Assembly: GCA_001769275.1 (NCBI GenBank)
Contig: MEOQ01000040.1
Span: forward strand, 124,001-188,000
DNA length: 64,000 nt
Origin: Bacteroidetes bacterium GWF2_43_63
GTDB taxonomy: Bacteria; Bacteroidota; Bacteroidia; Bacteroidales; DTU049
Direction: 5' to 3'
Of the stretch, positions 1-8,417 are shown one piece after another. Made by a program: the position numbers and the translations under genes. The notes below the pieces were generated by a model, which was not told the origin of the DNA, searched no databases, and was given only the letters and a program-made list of their open reading frames with translations. Numbering within the stretch: position 1 is the first letter of the stretch; each line of letters starts with the position of its first letter.

Positions 1-259
1 GTAACATCGAACATTTTCTTTTACGGGTGCTGCGCGAATATTATTATCCCCGGGGTTTCACTCAGGGCTATTGATATTTGGCTCCTTAAAAGCCTAGAAA
101 GGAACTTTGTAGCTTTTTTTGACGCCTACACGTAAAACGCGACAAGGTCGGCTCTCAACCTCAACCTGGGCGCGCGTCTCCTGCTTGCAACGTTTTACGT
201 TGACGCGTGACTTCTTGACCTTGACCTGGATCTTGATCTCAGTCTCACCTCACCACTGT
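1..259. other. Gene-free left edge with degenerate repeat remnants
   Basis: I see no convincing gene here. Around 20-110 there is a stretch built from short palindromic pieces (CCCCGGGG, a CAGGGCTATTGATATTTGG segment) that resembles the dispersed REP-like sequences common in Bacteroidota intergenic DNA. Around 125-215 are GACAAGGTCG / CAACCTCAACC phrases that recur near 4490-4530. This looks like decayed repeat DNA downstream of the minus-strand channel gene. Confidence 0.4.
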
Positions 260-2149
260 CTAGTCTTCCGCGAGCACAATCAGCATGTCTTCTTCGCTGA
301 ATTCAATACTTTTTGATTTATCAGGATTAATGACAATTCCATAGGATTTCGAAGGATCGTTTGATGCAGCCATAATCCGGTAGCCCATTGCCACTTGTCC
401 AACTGAGGATGCAGCAGCACTAATCTGATAGAAGTTGCAGGACTGACCTGATTTCACGTAGTGAGTAATTGGCTTGAAATAAATTTCTGAACCATCAGCA
501 TCGAGCAAATCATCTATAACCGGCTTCAGATCTTTGTTTTCGCTAATCATTGATATGAGCAGACTCACGAGTTTGTCGCTTACAATGAAATCATTTTTAC
601 GGCTGATGCGCGCCAGATCGCTGTTGCGCGGGTCGAGCATCTCGCTCACAATATTGGTGTTGAAACTGTTTCTCTGAATAATATCGCGAACATGAAGCAA
701 TGTCACAAGCGTGTTGGCATCGGCCTGCTGAATACTCATGCCGGGTTCGGATAAAATCATGACGTAATCTGTTTCAGCCAAATTAAGACTGCCGAGAAAT
801 TTACGGGAGGTTATTTCTCCTGTATCTGCTGAAATATCAAGATGATCAGCATTCAATGCTGTAATCTCGCTTTTGTAATTTTCCTGAACAACTACGTGAA
901 GTTTTGAGCCGGCAGGAAAATAATTGGCGAGTTCCTGAATAATCATTTTTACGCGTGGATTGTATCCAAGAATTACTGTATGAACAGGTTTTCGAACAGA
1001 TTCACCGGTTACTGCAGTTTTTTCAAGACCCTTGGATTTTTCCGGGTTTCCGTTTGCAACAACGGTATCATCATCTTCAGAAATAGCAATGATGCTGTCG
1101 TCTGGCTGCAACACGTAATCCATAGGAGGGTTCAGTTTTGTTTCGCCGCTCTTCATCTGAACTCCTATTATGGTGCTGTTTTCAAACATGAGTTGCGCCT
1201 TGCAAAATTCTTTGCCTGTCACCTGAGAATTATGGGAAAAATAAATTTCGTCTCCCTCAAACCGCAAAAGATCTTCGATCACAACACTCAGCCCGGGCTG
1301 ATGTGCAACCTGTACAGTAAGCCGCGCCATCACTTCAGATAACTGCAGCACTGAAATTTCGTCGCGGCCAATCAGATCAAGAACTTCCAGTGTTTTTTCT
1401 TCCCGAATTTCAGCAACAATATTGAATTTTTCTTTTTTTCGATTGGGATTATTAATGATTGCCAGTGCAACTTTAATGATAAAAAGGTCATGCATTTCTT
1501 CCGTTTCCGGAGGTAGAATAATAATCGACCGGGCCTTGTTATAACCAACCATTTCAAGATCCGTGCTTTCAAGCGGGTCTCCGGATCGAACAATGATTTT
1601 TGTCTTGAATGTTTCCTGCACAAGACTTTTAATCTGATCTTCCATTTCTGATTTATCAACTTCCGATAGAACCACAATATGGGGATGACGTTGATTTTGA
1701 TTAGCAATGGCAAGTTCACTGATAATGGTGAAAATTTTTGGCGACCATCCGAGAATGAGTGTATGATTTGATTCCAACACTTTTGATCTGCCTTTGCGAA
1801 GCTCTTCAAGGGCCTGATCAAAGCCTGCCGAAATAATACCGATTAATGCTGAAACAATGAAAATTCCGCCGATTGTGACAATAAGCATAACTAAGCGAAA
1901 TCCCCAACCTGAGTCTCCGCCCATGGTTCCCGCATCGAGCGTGCGCATCAGCGATTGCCAGAAAGCTTCCAGAAAGCTCATCTGTTCTGTGTCTTCGGGC
2001 AATATTCCGAACGCTGCAATAATGCCGGCAGCAATAACTACAAGTAATAGTGTGGCTATTGCAAGCCAGACAATAACTGCCAGCGGTCCCCTGGCCATCA
2101 TCATGTCAAAACGATATTTCAGTCGTTCGCGAAAAGTTGCTTGTTTCAT
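260..2149 (-). CDS. CASTOR/POLLUX-like RCK-domain ion channel
   Basis: A 629-residue membrane protein with an N-terminal channel part (hydrophobic helix at about 21-46, a pore-like segment at about 58-75, second helix at about 85-112). Two tandem Rossmann-type RCK/TrkA-N regions follow, starting near HTLILGWSPK (about 128) and HTVILGYNPR (about 390). This order matches the CASTOR/POLLUX-related channel family, which conducts cations across the inner membrane and is gated by its cytosolic RCK ring. It is the third gene of a minus-strand operon, 9 bp after rlmD and downstream of the c-di-AMP synthase cdaA. Since c-di-AMP often binds RCK-type domains, regulation by that messenger is a plausible inference, not something the sequence shows. 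Confidence 0.8.
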   Translation of the reverse strand: MKQATFRERLKYRFDMMMARGPLAVIVWLAIATLLLVVIAAGIIAAFGILPEDTEQMSFLEAFWQSLMRTLDAGTMGGDSGWGFRLVMLIVTIGGIFIVSALIGIISAGFDQALEELRKGRSKVLESNHTLILGWSPKIFTIISELAIANQNQRHPHIVVLSEVDKSEMEDQIKSLVQETFKTKIIVRSGDPLESTDLEMVGYNKARSIIILPPETEEMHDLFIIKVALAIINNPNRKKEKFNIVAEIREEKTLEVLDLIGRDEISVLQLSEVMARLTVQVAHQPGLSVVIEDLLRFEGDEIYFSHNSQVTGKEFCKAQLMFENSTIIGVQMKSGETKLNPPMDYVLQPDDSIIAISEDDDTVVANGNPEKSKGLEKTAVTGESVRKPVHTVILGYNPRVKMIIQELANYFPAGSKLHVVVQENYKSEITALNADHLDISADTGEITSRKFLGSLNLAETDYVMILSEPGMSIQQADANTLVTLLHVRDIIQRNSFNTNIVSEMLDPRNSDLARISRKNDFIVSDKLVSLLISMISENKDLKPVIDDLLDADGSEIYFKPITHYVKSGQSCNFYQISAAASSVGQVAMGYRIMAASNDPSKSYGIVINPDKSKSIEFSEEDMLIVLAED

Positions 2150-2158
2150 TTCAGATGA

Positions 2159-3565
2159 TTATTTTCGGATAAGTAATGCGATGTTCTCTACATGGTGTGT
2201 ATGTGGAAACATGTCGAAAGGATGGATTTCAGCGAGGCGGTATTGATCTTTCATCATTGCTATGTCGCGGGCTTGTGTGGCCGGATTGCAACTTACATAT
2301 ACAACCTTTTCCGGTGCAACATTCAATATCTGGGCAACCACATCTGGATGCATACCGGAGCGTGGCGGATCGGTGATAATTACATCCGGATGTCCGTGTT
2401 CAGCCATGAATGAGGCATTCAACGTTTTTGCAATATCGCCGCAGAAAAATTCAGCATTGGAAATTTTATTGTTCACTGCATTTTTATTAGCGTCTTCAAT
2501 TGCCGTCGGCACATATTCTATGCCTACAACTTTGGATGCATGTGGTGCAACAAACAAAGCTATGGTGCCGGTTCCGGTGTATAAATCATATACGGTTTCG
2601 GTTCCTTTTAAATCAGCCAGTTTCCGAACCATGCCATACATGGCCAGGGCCTGCGGCACATTCACCTGATAAAACGAGAGTGGTCCAACGCTGAAATGCA
2701 GATGTTCCATGGTTTCCGTGAATGAATCAGGTCCGGAGAAAACATGAAACTCAAGATCATTCAGTGAATCATTGGCCTTGGTGTTGATAATATAAATCCA
2801 TGATTTGACACCAGGAAGTTTTTCTTTGAGCGCATTCATGTATTCTGAAATCAGCTTTTCATCATCAAATCCAAAGATTACAGTTATCATCCAGTGACCG
2901 GCAGAACTATTGCGAATCATCAGATTTCGCAAAAATCCAGTATGCTCTTTTCGGTTGCAGAATGTCAGGTCTTGCTGTAAAGCCACATCCTGAGCAGTGT
3001 TTCGGATTTCGTTCATGTAGTCATCCTGCAAAAAGCAACGATTAACTTTAAAGATTTTATCGAAGCGTCCGGGCAAATGAAACCCAAGTCCGCGTGGTTC
3101 TATATTTTCTGAATGGCGCTCATCGTCAGTCAGCCAGCGGGTATCGGAATACGTAAATTCAAGTTTGTTCCGGTAATGAAATTGATTTGGAGAAGCCGTA
3201 ATCGGAAAAATATTTTCAATTTCAATACCCCCAATGCGCTGCAGATTATCAGTCACCTGCTTCTGTTTCATCACAAGTTGGGCATCGTAACGCATGTGTT
3301 GCCAGCGACAACCACCACAGAGTGTGAAGTGTGGACACATAGGTTCTATGCGACTTTCGCCGGGCTTGCGCAGTTGCCTGATAAATGCGTCGGTGTAGTT
3401 TATTTTACTTCTAACCAGCATCACGTCAGCGATGTCGCCGGGGACAGTAAAAGGCACAAAAACCACTTTCCCTTCGTGACGTCCGATGCAGACTCCTTCA
3501 GAGGCTGTTTCGATTATTTCCAGATTTTCTATAACAGTCCCGTAAACTTTGGAGGAAGAAGCCAT
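2159..3565 (-). CDS. rlmD: 23S rRNA (uracil-C5)-methyltransferase, RlmD/RumA family
   Basis: This 468-residue enzyme methylates a uridine of 23S rRNA using SAM. An N-terminal TRAM-like beta-barrel (about 5-65) is followed by the iron-sulfur Cys cluster CPHFTLCGGC (near 77-86), with a further Cys near 180. The SAM motif DLYTGTGTIALFVA lies near 329, DPPRSGMHPDV near 399, and the catalytic Cys in YVSCNPATQARD is about residue 426. Length and motif order fit the RumA/TrmA family. Many Bacteroidota carry a single such enzyme, so the exact target uridine (747 or 1939, or both) cannot be read from the sequence. It sits 2 bp after cdaA in the same operon. Confidence 0.9.
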   Translation of the reverse strand: MASSSKVYGTVIENLEIIETASEGVCIGRHEGKVVFVPFTVPGDIADVMLVRSKINYTDAFIRQLRKPGESRIEPMCPHFTLCGGCRWQHMRYDAQLVMKQKQVTDNLQRIGGIEIENIFPITASPNQFHYRNKLEFTYSDTRWLTDDERHSENIEPRGLGFHLPGRFDKIFKVNRCFLQDDYMNEIRNTAQDVALQQDLTFCNRKEHTGFLRNLMIRNSSAGHWMITVIFGFDDEKLISEYMNALKEKLPGVKSWIYIINTKANDSLNDLEFHVFSGPDSFTETMEHLHFSVGPLSFYQVNVPQALAMYGMVRKLADLKGTETVYDLYTGTGTIALFVAPHASKVVGIEYVPTAIEDANKNAVNNKISNAEFFCGDIAKTLNASFMAEHGHPDVIITDPPRSGMHPDVVAQILNVAPEKVVYVSCNPATQARDIAMMKDQYRLAEIHPFDMFPHTHHVENIALLIRK

Positions 3566-3567
3566 AA

Positions 3568-4356
3568 TCAGGCGAAATTAAATTTCAATAATGTTTCAAG
3601 TTCGGTCTTGCCGATATTTCGTTGCATGATGCCATGCTCAACATAAGTCACATTGCCGGTTTGCTCAGATACTATGATTGCAATTGCATCGCTCGACTCT
3701 GTTATACCTATTGCAGAACGATGCCGCAGTCCCAAATCTTCTGGCATATCAAATTTGTTGGAAACTGGTAGTATGCAGCGAGCTGCAACTATTTGATTCC
3801 GGCGTATAATCAAGGCCCCATCGTGCAGAGGTGAATTTTTGTAAAAGACAGATTTGATAAGATCGCGCTGCACCTGGGCCTGAAAAACACTACCTGTGGC
3901 AGCGGTCTCTTTCAATTCGTTTTTCAATGTCAGCACAATGAGAGCCCCTGTTTTTGTTTTACTCATGTCAAAACAGGCTTCAACAATCTCATCGATTTCA
4001 AGAGAATTACGGCTTGTATCATTCACCTTCCAGAAAAGAAAGCGGCGGCTATGTCCGGTAAGAATATTCTGAGAGCCAAGCATGGTGAGAAATTTTCGTA
4101 TTTCCTGCTGAAAAACGATTACCAGCGCAAGGACCCCAATACTGATAAATGCGCCGAAAATTTCGCTAAGCAAATGCATTCCACTAAGATCCACCAGTTT
4201 CCATAATACATACACGAGCACAATTCCAACACCTACATAAACGGCATTGGTACCTCGTATCAGCATGTAAAATTCATAAAGTAGATACCCGACAATGAGG
4301 ATATCAAGGGCATCGATCCATCTGAAATGAAAAAGCTCGTTGATGAAAAGGAGCAT
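3568..4356 (-). CDS. cdaA: Membrane diadenylate cyclase CdaA (c-di-AMP synthase)
   Basis: A 262-residue protein that joins two ATP into cyclic di-AMP. Three hydrophobic helices (about 18-100) precede a DAC domain with the two family signatures: DGA in HDGALIIRRNQIVAARC (near 180) and RHR in GLRHRSAIGITE (near 213). Length and architecture match CdaA/DacA rather than DisA. It is the first gene of the operon cdaA-rlmD-channel. A promoter -7 box lies at 4371-4378, only about 15 bases before the start codon. The messenger typically controls K+ and osmolyte transport, which makes the channel gene downstream notable. Confidence 0.92.
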   Translation of the reverse strand: MLLFINELFHFRWIDALDILIVGYLLYEFYMLIRGTNAVYVGVGIVLVYVLWKLVDLSGMHLLSEIFGAFISIGVLALVIVFQQEIRKFLTMLGSQNILTGHSRRFLFWKVNDTSRNSLEIDEIVEACFDMSKTKTGALIVLTLKNELKETAATGSVFQAQVQRDLIKSVFYKNSPLHDGALIIRRNQIVAARCILPVSNKFDMPEDLGLRHRSAIGITESSDAIAIIVSEQTGNVTYVEHGIMQRNIGKTELETLLKFNFA

Positions 4357-4370
4357 CGGTTTGTTTTTTG

Positions 4371-4378
4371 CAAAAATA
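4371..4378 (-). promoter_or_regulatory. Promoter -7 box of the cdaA operon
   Basis: Reads TATTTTTG on the minus strand, matching the Bacteroidota TAnnTTTG box, 14 bases upstream of the cdaA start. The -33 element is not clear. Confidence 0.45.
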
Positions 4379-4623
4379 CGAATTTAAGGCATAGGGCACG
4401 CAGCATGGGAAATTCGAATTTAGAGCATTTATTTGCAAAACAAGTATATCCTGCACTGGGCGCACGAATCCCGCTTGCAACCTCGTGAAACGTGACAAGG
4501 TCGTCACTTGAACTCGACCTCAACCTCGACACTCTTGTATTGTCTGTAACTTTGTAACGATTCCCGCTTTCAGTTGGATAAATTCCACGTGTAACGTCTG
4601 TAACGACAGTAACGACTGTAAGT

Positions 4624-5337
4624 TTAATACCGCTCATAGAGCCATCTCGGAATGATCCGAAAAATAAAGGCCACCACTCTCCACCTGTTCGTCACATAAA
4701 CCACTTTTCGCTTGCGTTTGATTGCTTTGAATATCTGACGTGCTGCTTTTTCGACTGGTGCCACCCAGAAGATGCCTTCGCCTTGCGCCATCGCTGTATC
4801 AACAAATCCGGGCCTGATGTCGGTTACATATATTGGCGATTTCGACTTTCCTGCTTTTTGTCTTAACCCTTCAAGGTAATTGATTTGATAAGCTTTCGAT
4901 GCGCCATAGGCAGGCGCAAAGCGGCTTCCACGCAATCCAGCTATTGAACTGATCGCAACAAGATGTCCGGATTTTTGTTTTTCGAAATATTTGTAGACAT
5001 AATCTACAATGCAGGTCCATCCTGAAACGTTGGTTTCTGTGGCCACTTTTTCTTTTTCAAAGTCAAGATCAATATTAATAAACCCGGCTCCCGAACTCAG
5101 CACCAGCAGATCGAGTCCGCCTATTTCAGCTATCAGTTGTTTGAGCTGCTGAATCGCATTTTCGCAATCAGTAACATCCATTTGTTTTATAAGAATGGAA
5201 GGATGTTCAGTTTTTAATTCTTCAAGCAATGAAATTCTGCGTCCGGTAGCGCCAACGACATAATCATCCATTGAAAGCAGCAAAGCCAGTCCCCGTCCGA
5301 TTCCCGATGTAGCCCCAATTATTATTGCTTTGGTCAT
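4624..5337 (-). CDS. Short-chain dehydrogenase/reductase (SDR)
   Basis: A 237-residue NAD(P)-dependent oxidoreductase with a classical SDR layout: the cofactor motif GATSGIGRG at residues 7-15, a NVSGW-type stretch, the catalytic Ser in VAISSIAG, and the YGASK motif (Tyr/Lys) about 150-160, followed by a DIRPGFVDT segment. I chose the ATG at 5337 because it puts the Rossmann motif at the usual distance from the N terminus and lies just after a -7 box at 5354-5361; an in-frame ATG 27 bases upstream is less likely. The substrate cannot be read. The basic, hydrophobic C terminus (KRKRKVVYVTNRW ... FIFRIIPRWLYERY) suggests membrane association, as in lipid-acting SDRs. Confidence 0.85.
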   Translation of the reverse strand: MTKAIIIGATSGIGRGLALLLSMDDYVVGATGRRISLLEELKTEHPSILIKQMDVTDCENAIQQLKQLIAEIGGLDLLVLSSGAGFINIDLDFEKEKVATETNVSGWTCIVDYVYKYFEKQKSGHLVAISSIAGLRGSRFAPAYGASKAYQINYLEGLRQKAGKSKSPIYVTDIRPGFVDTAMAQGEGIFWVAPVEKAARQIFKAIKRKRKVVYVTNRWRVVAFIFRIIPRWLYERY

Positions 5338-5353
5338 TTGATTTCTATTGTTG

Positions 5354-5361
5354 CAAAAATA
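5354..5361 (-). promoter_or_regulatory. Promoter -7 box of the SDR gene
   Basis: TATTTTTG on the minus strand, 16 bases before the ATG at 5337. It supports that ATG over the upstream one. Confidence 0.45.
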
Positions 5362-5394
5362 CAATTATTCTTTCCCTTTTATTGAAACAAGTAT

Positions 5395-5425
5395 TAAAAA
5401 AAAGAGGAACCCGGTGGATTCCTCT
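5395..5425 (-). terminator. Rho-independent terminator of the secreted protein gene
   Basis: Minus strand: AGAGGAA, a nine-base loop, TTCCTCT, then a run of T. It lies 18 bases after the stop codon of the gene ending at 5443. Confidence 0.75.
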
Positions 5426-5442
5426 AACAGAAAATGTCGAAA

Positions 5443-6537
5443 TTAATCCTTAATGAATTTTCCAGAGAAAATCTGATTTCCGTCTTTGATTGTCACAAAA
5501 TAAATTCCTGCAGACAGGTTTCTGCTTTCAATCGTTATCTCATTGCCATTGAGGTTTTCGCTCTGAATCACGATCTGTCCAAATGAATTTACAATGGTTA
5601 ATAATGCATTGTCGAATGCTTCAATATTTGAAAATACAATTTCATTCTGGCAGGGATTGGGAGAAATACCTATCTCTGTGCTTGTTTCAGCAATTGAGAC
5701 ATTGCATGAAAAACTGCAGAATGTAACAGTGCCAGCTACGGTGCCTTCCTCCAGATCGATGTTACCGCCGCTCTGGTCGCAGAAATCGAAGGTGCCGTTC
5801 ATGATTCCGTTGTTCCAGGTGTTGTTCACTACGCACCATTTTCCTGATCCGTCAAGGGTTTCGCTATTGTGCCAGTTGTTGCCGACATTGATTTGTCCGT
5901 CGTTTGTCAGTGATACGGGCCCGGATAATGAATCGATATTTGAAAAATCGTGGTTGGCATTCACTTCTGCCGCACTGTAGTTTATAAACCGGTCTGAATT
6001 ACAAAAATCATTTGTTGTGATTGTGCCATAATTCTTCACTGAGTCCTGACTGTAGAAGTTAGTTGAATTCACGCTGCCGTAATTTGAAAAGTTGCCGTCA
6101 ATGCCATTCATGAATTGTTCGGCATTGATGATGCCGTTGACACCGTTATCCAGGTGGGCGGTATTGAATAAACTATCAATAGTAAACGTCCCGTTATTGG
6201 TGATGTATCCTCCTGTAAACAGCACGCGAGCTACCGAAAACGATCCGTTCACCGTCATGGTGGCAACACCGCTCGGGTAGTTGAGCGCGAAAACCCGCAT
6301 TGGATTTGTGCTTGATAGCGAGCCAACACCATTAATGGTAATAGAGCCCGATGAGTGCATATAATCGAGATCCAGATTTACTGCATGGTTAATTACAACT
6401 GTACCTGTTCCCATAGGCGGAGCGCCGCCCCAGGTTAATGGATTTGACCAGTCACCGGCCATTACAGTGGTTTGAGCCTGAATGTTGTTCGCGAACAGAA
6501 AGGCGGTCAATAGTGTAAAAATGTAGATAAGCTTCAT
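5443..6537 (-). CDS. Secreted T9SS cargo protein, filamentous repeat-like, unknown function
   Basis: A 364-residue exported protein. The ATG at 6537 gives a clean signal peptide (MKLIYIFTLLTAFLFANNIQAQ), so the longer frame starting at 6573 was not used. The middle is rich in Asn, Gly and Ser with repeated short phrases on 'N-G-x-F/I-x-N' spacing, which suggests a beta-helix or adhesin-like fold. The last 75 residues form a type A T9SS sorting domain: ISPNPCQNEIVF, a central FGQIV strand, and LSAGIYFVTIKDGNQIFSGKFIKD. It should be exported by Sec and then carried across the outer membrane by the type IX system. No enzymatic motif was recognised. Confidence 0.75.
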   Translation of the reverse strand: MKLIYIFTLLTAFLFANNIQAQTTVMAGDWSNPLTWGGAPPMGTGTVVINHAVNLDLDYMHSSGSITINGVGSLSSTNPMRVFALNYPSGVATMTVNGSFSVARVLFTGGYITNNGTFTIDSLFNTAHLDNGVNGIINAEQFMNGIDGNFSNYGSVNSTNFYSQDSVKNYGTITTNDFCNSDRFINYSAAEVNANHDFSNIDSLSGPVSLTNDGQINVGNNWHNSETLDGSGKWCVVNNTWNNGIMNGTFDFCDQSGGNIDLEEGTVAGTVTFCSFSCNVSIAETSTEIGISPNPCQNEIVFSNIEAFDNALLTIVNSFGQIVIQSENLNGNEITIESRNLSAGIYFVTIKDGNQIFSGKFIKD

Positions 6538-6649
6538 AGAATTGAGTCGGAGTTTTAAGTGCTGACGCCGCACCTGTGAGTTATTTTTTTTGTTGCAAGG
6601 TAGAAAATATTTTATTCATTTATATATTTTGACAAACAATTATCAGTAG

Positions 6650-6689
6650 AAAAAAATAACCGCTTCGCTGCAGTGGCAACGAAACGGTT
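6650..6689 (-). terminator. Terminator of the GEVED-domain protein gene
   Basis: On the minus strand AACCGTTTCG pairs with CGAAGCGGTT (one mismatch) and is followed by TATTTTTTTC. It begins 27 bases after the stop of the gene ending at 6716. Confidence 0.7.
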
Positions 6690-6715
6690 TGAAGAAAATA
6701 AAAATTCTTTTCAGC

Positions 6716-7564
6716 TTATTCTTTGATGAAAACAACCTGTTGCATGGATTCATCAGAAATGACCTGCAGCAGATATATTCCATTGTTCAGCGATGAAACA
6801 TCAACCGATGTCTGACTGTTCAGATTTCCGCTCAGAATCTCTGTCCCGGCTAAATTACAGATGCGGAATGTCTGATCCGAAGCGCTTATACCGTTTATCC
6901 GAATTGTTGTTGTTGCAGGACATGGGAATACTGCAAGCTGGTTTTGTGCTGCAATTTCTTCGGCACCTGTTGTACCACCGGTGATGTTGATGGTGTAGTC
7001 TTCGGTTTCGCCCCAGTCCATCACATCGGTGTCCGATGTACTTGCATTACATGGGCTGATGCTATATCCCGATGTGCCCATTGTATAATTGTCATCTTCG
7101 ACAATGCGCACGCGCATTCGGGTATTGCCTGCCAATGCAGTTAAAGGAATTGTTACACTCTCTGTGATTGAGCAGGTACCACCAACCGGAAGACAGTCTC
7201 CCGCAAGTGTTCCGCTTACTTTTTCCGAAGCATCGAAAGCATTGTCATGATTGTAATCAATCCACACACCGTAGCCGCAGCCGCCTAATGCATTGAATGA
7301 TACGGACAGTGTGTAGGCGTTTCCTTTAGTGAAATCGGGCACTGCAAGATTGTTGTAAAAAACATAATGCGGTGCTGCATATTGCGCATTGCTTGCGTTG
7401 GCCAGTGTTCCGAATGACACCGAGTTGACCGCATCTTCTACCGGAAAGCCCTGCATGTCGTCAAAATCAGCTACGCAATACGGTGCCGGGCTGGTGATTT
7501 GGGCAGAAAGATAATTGATTCCGAAAATCGCTGAAAAAGCGATGAGTAATGAAATTTTTTTCAT
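6716..7564 (-). CDS. Secreted GEVED-domain protein with T9SS sorting domain
   Basis: A 282-residue exported protein. The ATG at 7564 starts a typical signal peptide (MKKISLLIAFSAIFGINYLSAQ); the longer frame from 7666 adds 34 residues with no such signal. A GEVED domain fills the centre, with YGVWIDYNHDNAFDASEKV and the diagnostic ending DVMDWGETEDYTINI (about 195-210). The C terminus (AVFPCPATTTIRI ... LNNGIYLLQVISDESMQQVVFIKE) is a T9SS type A sorting domain. GEVED domains occur as adhesive modules on secreted proteases and surface proteins; here no catalytic domain is attached. Own terminator at 6650-6689. Confidence 0.8.
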   Translation of the reverse strand: MKKISLLIAFSAIFGINYLSAQITSPAPYCVADFDDMQGFPVEDAVNSVSFGTLANASNAQYAAPHYVFYNNLAVPDFTKGNAYTLSVSFNALGGCGYGVWIDYNHDNAFDASEKVSGTLAGDCLPVGGTCSITESVTIPLTALAGNTRMRVRIVEDDNYTMGTSGYSISPCNASTSDTDVMDWGETEDYTINITGGTTGAEEIAAQNQLAVFPCPATTTIRINGISASDQTFRICNLAGTEILSGNLNSQTSVDVSSLNNGIYLLQVISDESMQQVVFIKE

Positions 7565-7765
7565 GAATGAAAATGATATGACCAGGCCTACTCTGAACAG
7601 TTTTCGGCATCCCTGTTCCCCCGACCAGGTGTCATAACAAATAATACTTGGATTACAAAAATGCAATCACGTCTCTAAGATGTCTGAATTAATGAAAAGT
7701 TGCATGATGCGTAAAAATAATTAATTAACGTCATCGCTAAAGAAGTTTATTTCTGTTTTAAATAA

Positions 7766-8404
7766 TCATTCAATCGTAATTTTTTCTCCCAGAAATTTTG
7801 GCTTTTTCCCGAAAGCAAAATCAAGCAGCATTTTTACGCGGGCAAATTTTTCGCGCACCTTAGTCTTGAAGCTATTGTGGGCGCTCACTTCGGCAGCATT
7901 GTATCCAACCGCATCCAATCCGAGCGAGCTGGCAATGTAGAGTGCGCGCCGGTTATGGAATTCCTGCGAAATGATGGTAAAGCTTTTTTGTCCGAATATG
8001 GCATACATGCGATAAACCGAATCGTAGGTGCGGAATCCGGCATAGTCGAGATAAATGTCTCCGGTTTTCACTCCGCGTTTCACCAGCTCGTCTTTCATGT
8101 CCTGCGGCTCGTTGTAGTCGCTCCGGCTGTTGTCACCGCTGATCACAATTTTGTTGATTTTTCCGGCCTTATACAGCTCAACTGCAGCAACAATGCGGTT
8201 TTCGAAAAACTGATTGATCTGTCCCGATTTCAGATATTTCGATGTCCCCAGCAGCAAACCGGCTTTGTTGGAGGGAATGGCATTCACATCGCTGTACACC
8301 CGGTCGCGCGTGTGTCTGTTGATGCGCACATTGGCAAATATCACCATCCCAATCATGAGCAGGAGAATGATGAGGATGAGGCGGGAGAGGCGTTTTCGGA
8401 ACAT
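7766..8404 (-). CDS. SanA/YdcF-like DUF218 membrane protein
   Basis: A 212-residue protein with one N-terminal transmembrane helix (about 8-26) followed by a DUF218 domain: LLLGTSKYLKSGQINQFFENRIVAAVELY, KIVISGDN, YDSVYRM and the TIISQEFHNRRALYIA stretch. It matches the SanA branch (vancomycin high-temperature exclusion), linked in E. coli to envelope barrier function; the biochemical reaction is not settled. It lies 13 bp after the MSEP-CTERM gene and runs the same way, so it is probably the last gene of the xrtK operon, a location that hints at a role in envelope or exopolysaccharide assembly. Confidence 0.82.
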   Translation of the reverse strand: MFRKRLSRLILIILLLMIGMVIFANVRINRHTRDRVYSDVNAIPSNKAGLLLGTSKYLKSGQINQFFENRIVAAVELYKAGKINKIVISGDNSRSDYNEPQDMKDELVKRGVKTGDIYLDYAGFRTYDSVYRMYAIFGQKSFTIISQEFHNRRALYIASSLGLDAVGYNAAEVSAHNSFKTKVREKFARVKMLLDFAFGKKPKFLGEKITIE

Positions 8405-8417
8405 ATAACTTTTAAAT

